Below are positions 61,455 to 64,000 of a DNA stretch of 64,000 nucleotides, piece by piece. How positions within the stretch are numbered: position 1 is the stretch's first letter; the number at the start of each line of letters is the position of its first letter. The stretch is from NCBI RefSeq assembly GCF_001659605.2, contig NC_035169.2, positions 9,809,255 through 9,873,254 of the forward strand, read 5' to 3'. Source of the DNA: Manihot esculenta (lineage: Eukaryota > Streptophyta > Magnoliopsida > Malpighiales > Euphorbiaceae). The notes under the pieces were generated by a model that was not told the origin of the DNA, searched no databases, and worked only from the letters and a program-made list of their open reading frames with translations. The translations under genes were made by a program, and so were the position numbers.

Positions 61455-63693
61455 TGTAATACCCGGCTAGACTCCGGTATCGGAATTCCTACCGTCCGGT
61501 GGAATCTCGGATGTCGGAAGCCTCTAGTAGGGTAGAAACATGTTTTCATAAAATGATTTAATGTTTTTCATGGTTTTAAGTGTGAAATTAAATGAGTTTT
61601 TGCATGAAAAGTCCTTGGAGGAAAACCCAGGTTCGGCCGCCGAAAGTCAAGTTCGGCCGCCGAACATGCATGCGTTTTGGAGGCACGTTAGGCCTCCGAA
61701 AGCATGAGTTAGGGAAGTCCAGTTTCGGCCGCCGAAAGTCAAGTTCGGCCGCCGAACATTGCATGGATGCGGAGGCACATTCGGCCCCCGAACGTGGCCT
61801 GGCCAGCCACCTATAAATGGGGCACTTAGCCGAAATGGGCGAGCTTTCTCCCATTTTCGGCCACAGCAAGCTTCCGACCTTCCCTTTGCAACTCTAGTGT
61901 TCTTCCTCCAAATCTCTTCCATTTTTCTTGAGTTTTAAACTCACATTGCAAGCTTTGAGCATTTAAACCAAGTTTTGGAGCTTTGGGAACTTAGGAGCTC
62001 ATTTTCGTGGATCTCCAAGTATAGGTCGTCTCCCTCTCGATCTTCAAGAGGTAAGAGCCGATCTTAAGCTCCTTATGTGTTTTAAGTAAATTTTATGCAA
62101 GATCTATGGGTAGAAAGGCATGTTAGGTTATATGTTGAGTTTATGGGTTATATTGACGATTTGAACAATGTGTGTTGATTATGTGTGTTTGAAGTGTTGT
62201 AGTTGGGGTATATGCTAGTTTGAGACCCCTAGGAACTTGTATGCATGTTTTGGTTGAGATTTATGCATGATTTGAGGTTTTGGGAGGCAAGGGGTTCATG
62301 TGAACCAAGTTTCTGCCCTTCTGGCAGAAACCAGGTTCGGCCGCCGAAGGGAGTTTCGGCCGCCGAACCCCCTTGTGAAGGCAGCATTCGGCTGCCGAAG
62401 CTTGCCCCCGAAAGAAGACTTTCGGATCTGTCTGGGAGGTTCGGCCGCCGAAGGTGCCGCCGAACCTGCCTGACTTTCGGCTCTGAAGGGACTTTCGGCC
62501 GCCGAACCTGCTTCCGAAAGTGCCCTGTTCAGCCACTTCTTGCATGTTTTTATGTGATGTTTTCATGATGTTTTAGGGAATTTTTGGGGAGTAGTTTAGA
62601 GTTATGTTCTAGCATGTTTGGTCCCTCATTTGAGTCCACCTGTGTAGGTTCGGACCCGAGGAACCGAGGACCCCAGCAGTGAGTTCAGCTGCTTCGGTAT
62701 TGTCAGAGTCAGCCAGAGGTGAGTGGAACTAAACTCAATCTTTTAAATTAAATGTTTTACCATGTTGCATGCATCATGATTATGCAGTAGGGTGATTGCA
62801 TTAGTATTCACGAATATGCCGCATTGCATCGATTGTTGTTGATGTGGGTGAATGTTGGATGACCCAATTAGTCCAAGACAGGAAGACCAGGACCCCATGC
62901 TACGGCCTGGCACAGAGTTAAGGAAAGACTAGGACCCCATTCTACGGCCTGGCACAGAGTAAGGCACGGTTATGGGACTCGAAGACCAGGAGCCCAGAGG
63001 AGGCCCTGGGAAGATGGTAAGTAATGTATGTATGACAGGAAGACCAGGACCCCATTCTACGGCCTGGCACAGAGTTAACTTGGGCTAATTGGTGACAAGT
63101 TCACCCAACCCTTATGTGAATTGTTTGTGTTATGATGCATTTCATAGAGCATAGTGTTAACGTGTTTTGCTAGCTCTACTCACTGGGCTTTTAGCTCACC
63201 CCTTTCCCTTTACCCCCAGGCTTGCAGGTACAGTATAGTGCGGGAGTCCGGATAGAGTAAAGAAGTCATGCTTATGTAATAGCTAGATATGGACATGATC
63301 AGATTGTAATGTAAATGTACAGATTAGTTATGTAATAAGGTTTATGGATGTTAGTGTGTGCTTGACCATAGACTGTGTTATCCCTTTTACACATGATCTT
63401 AGAGATTTTTACGATGTTTATGTAAACCAACTCAACGTATGTTATGTCACCCCTTGGGGGCACTGATGAGATCCCACAGAGGGATCAATGTTATGTTAAT
63501 GTTTATGCACAGGTTGAGTTTGGTTGATGTTCATGTAAAGAAAAGTTTTAAATTTTTATGCATGTTGTTGATCATGTATGGGATTATACAGGTTTACAGG
63601 TTCTATGTCAGGCTTGCTACGGGTCCCGGCGGCCTTATGTCGACCCGGATCCTAGCGCCGGTAGCGGTCCGATTTTCGGGTCGTTACAAGTTC
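61450..63693 (+). mobile_element. Solo gypsy LTR (2234 bp) with 5-bp duplication
   Basis: It runs from TGTAATACCCGGC (61455) to GGGTCGTTACA (63688), between perfect AGTTC duplications (61450-61454, 63689-63693). It is very similar to the solo LTR at 12400, including the CCAGG...CCTGG minisatellite (62880-62960 and 63035-63075). The TATA is TATAAATGGG (61812-61821). Near-palindromes TTCGGCCGCCGAA lie at 61632-61755 and 62335-62510. Confidence 0.93.
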
Positions 63694-64000
63694 AGCTGCT
63701 TGCTTAATTTGGAAAAGGTTTCACATCGGCAAAATTATGAAAAATCAAATTGTATATAATAGCTACTAAAAATCAAATTGTATAGAATAACTCACATGGA
63801 ACAATTAATTTTAAAATTTACGGCAGATTTAAACCGGATCTAACTTTTGCTGCCGAGATACGATAAAGATTCACGATAGCTTTTTGGAAAGGAAATTTTG
63901 AGACGTATGACTTTCAAAAGTGTGACAAGGGCCGTAGGTCTGTCATAAAATTCGATGTGGAAATTTCATCGTTTAGGGGTTAATTTTATATTTTAATTAT
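63694..64000. other. Flanking DNA, no gene recognised
   Basis: It has a GGTTTCACATCGGCAAA block at 63717-63733 reminiscent of the CCCACATCGG motif near 53980, and two copies of AAATCAAATTGTATA. No ORF of note is present. Confidence 0.4.

Overview
This is a window of nuclear plant DNA (eudicot; Manihot/Hevea-type Euphorbiaceae is my guess from general impression, not proven here). The evidence is spliced genes of plant-only families (AHL with PPC domain, DUF3475/DUF668, a plant FCP1-like gene), AT-rich intergenic DNA, and nested plant transposons. No rRNA, tRNA, CRISPR, plasmid or bacterial features were seen.

Region 1-32 kb is almost entirely transposon DNA. It starts with AT-rich sequence carrying small hAT-type MITEs (8-bp target duplications) and a decayed Ty1/copia pol fragment with a small LTR-like insert. 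A LINE remnant starts near 6.87 kb and is split at 7774/22468 by a 14.7-kb Ty3/gypsy chromodomain element (7775-22462, 5-bp duplication GAAAA). Two solo LTRs of the same superfamily lie inside its 5' LTR (8353-10862 minus strand, duplication GTCTC; 12400-14716 plus strand, duplication TTAAC). A truncated Tat-lineage gypsy element follows (about 22960-30213) with PR, RT, two RNase H domains, an antisense ORF and a 3' LTR. It is itself interrupted by a 1554-bp LTR-like insert. A short Tat-type LTR stands alone at 31450-31902.

Region 32.3-43.3 kb reads as one decayed Mutator-like element (MULE). It has diverged terminal inverted repeats, a mudrA-type transposase pseudogene on the plus strand, an unidentified small ORF, and a convergent minus-strand plant-mobile-domain (PMD) pseudogene. 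It is interrupted by a 2632-bp solo LTR (duplication CATCT) and a 1844-bp LTR-like insert (duplication CACAC). Once these inserts are removed the transposase frame is readable across the junctions.

Region 44-59 kb is the host gene island: an FCP1/SCP-like HAD-fold protein (+) whose catalytic Asp motif is absent, an AHL AT-hook protein (-), a DUF3475/DUF668 protein (+) and a TolB-like beta-propeller protein (-). An hAT-type element containing a truncated gypsy LTR lies between the AHL and DUF668 genes.

Region 59-64 kb is AT-rich, with a minus-strand Tat-type LTR, a short relic resembling DNA downstream of the TolB-like gene, and another complete solo LTR (61455-63688, duplication AGTTC). All identity statements are by eye; no alignment or search was run.
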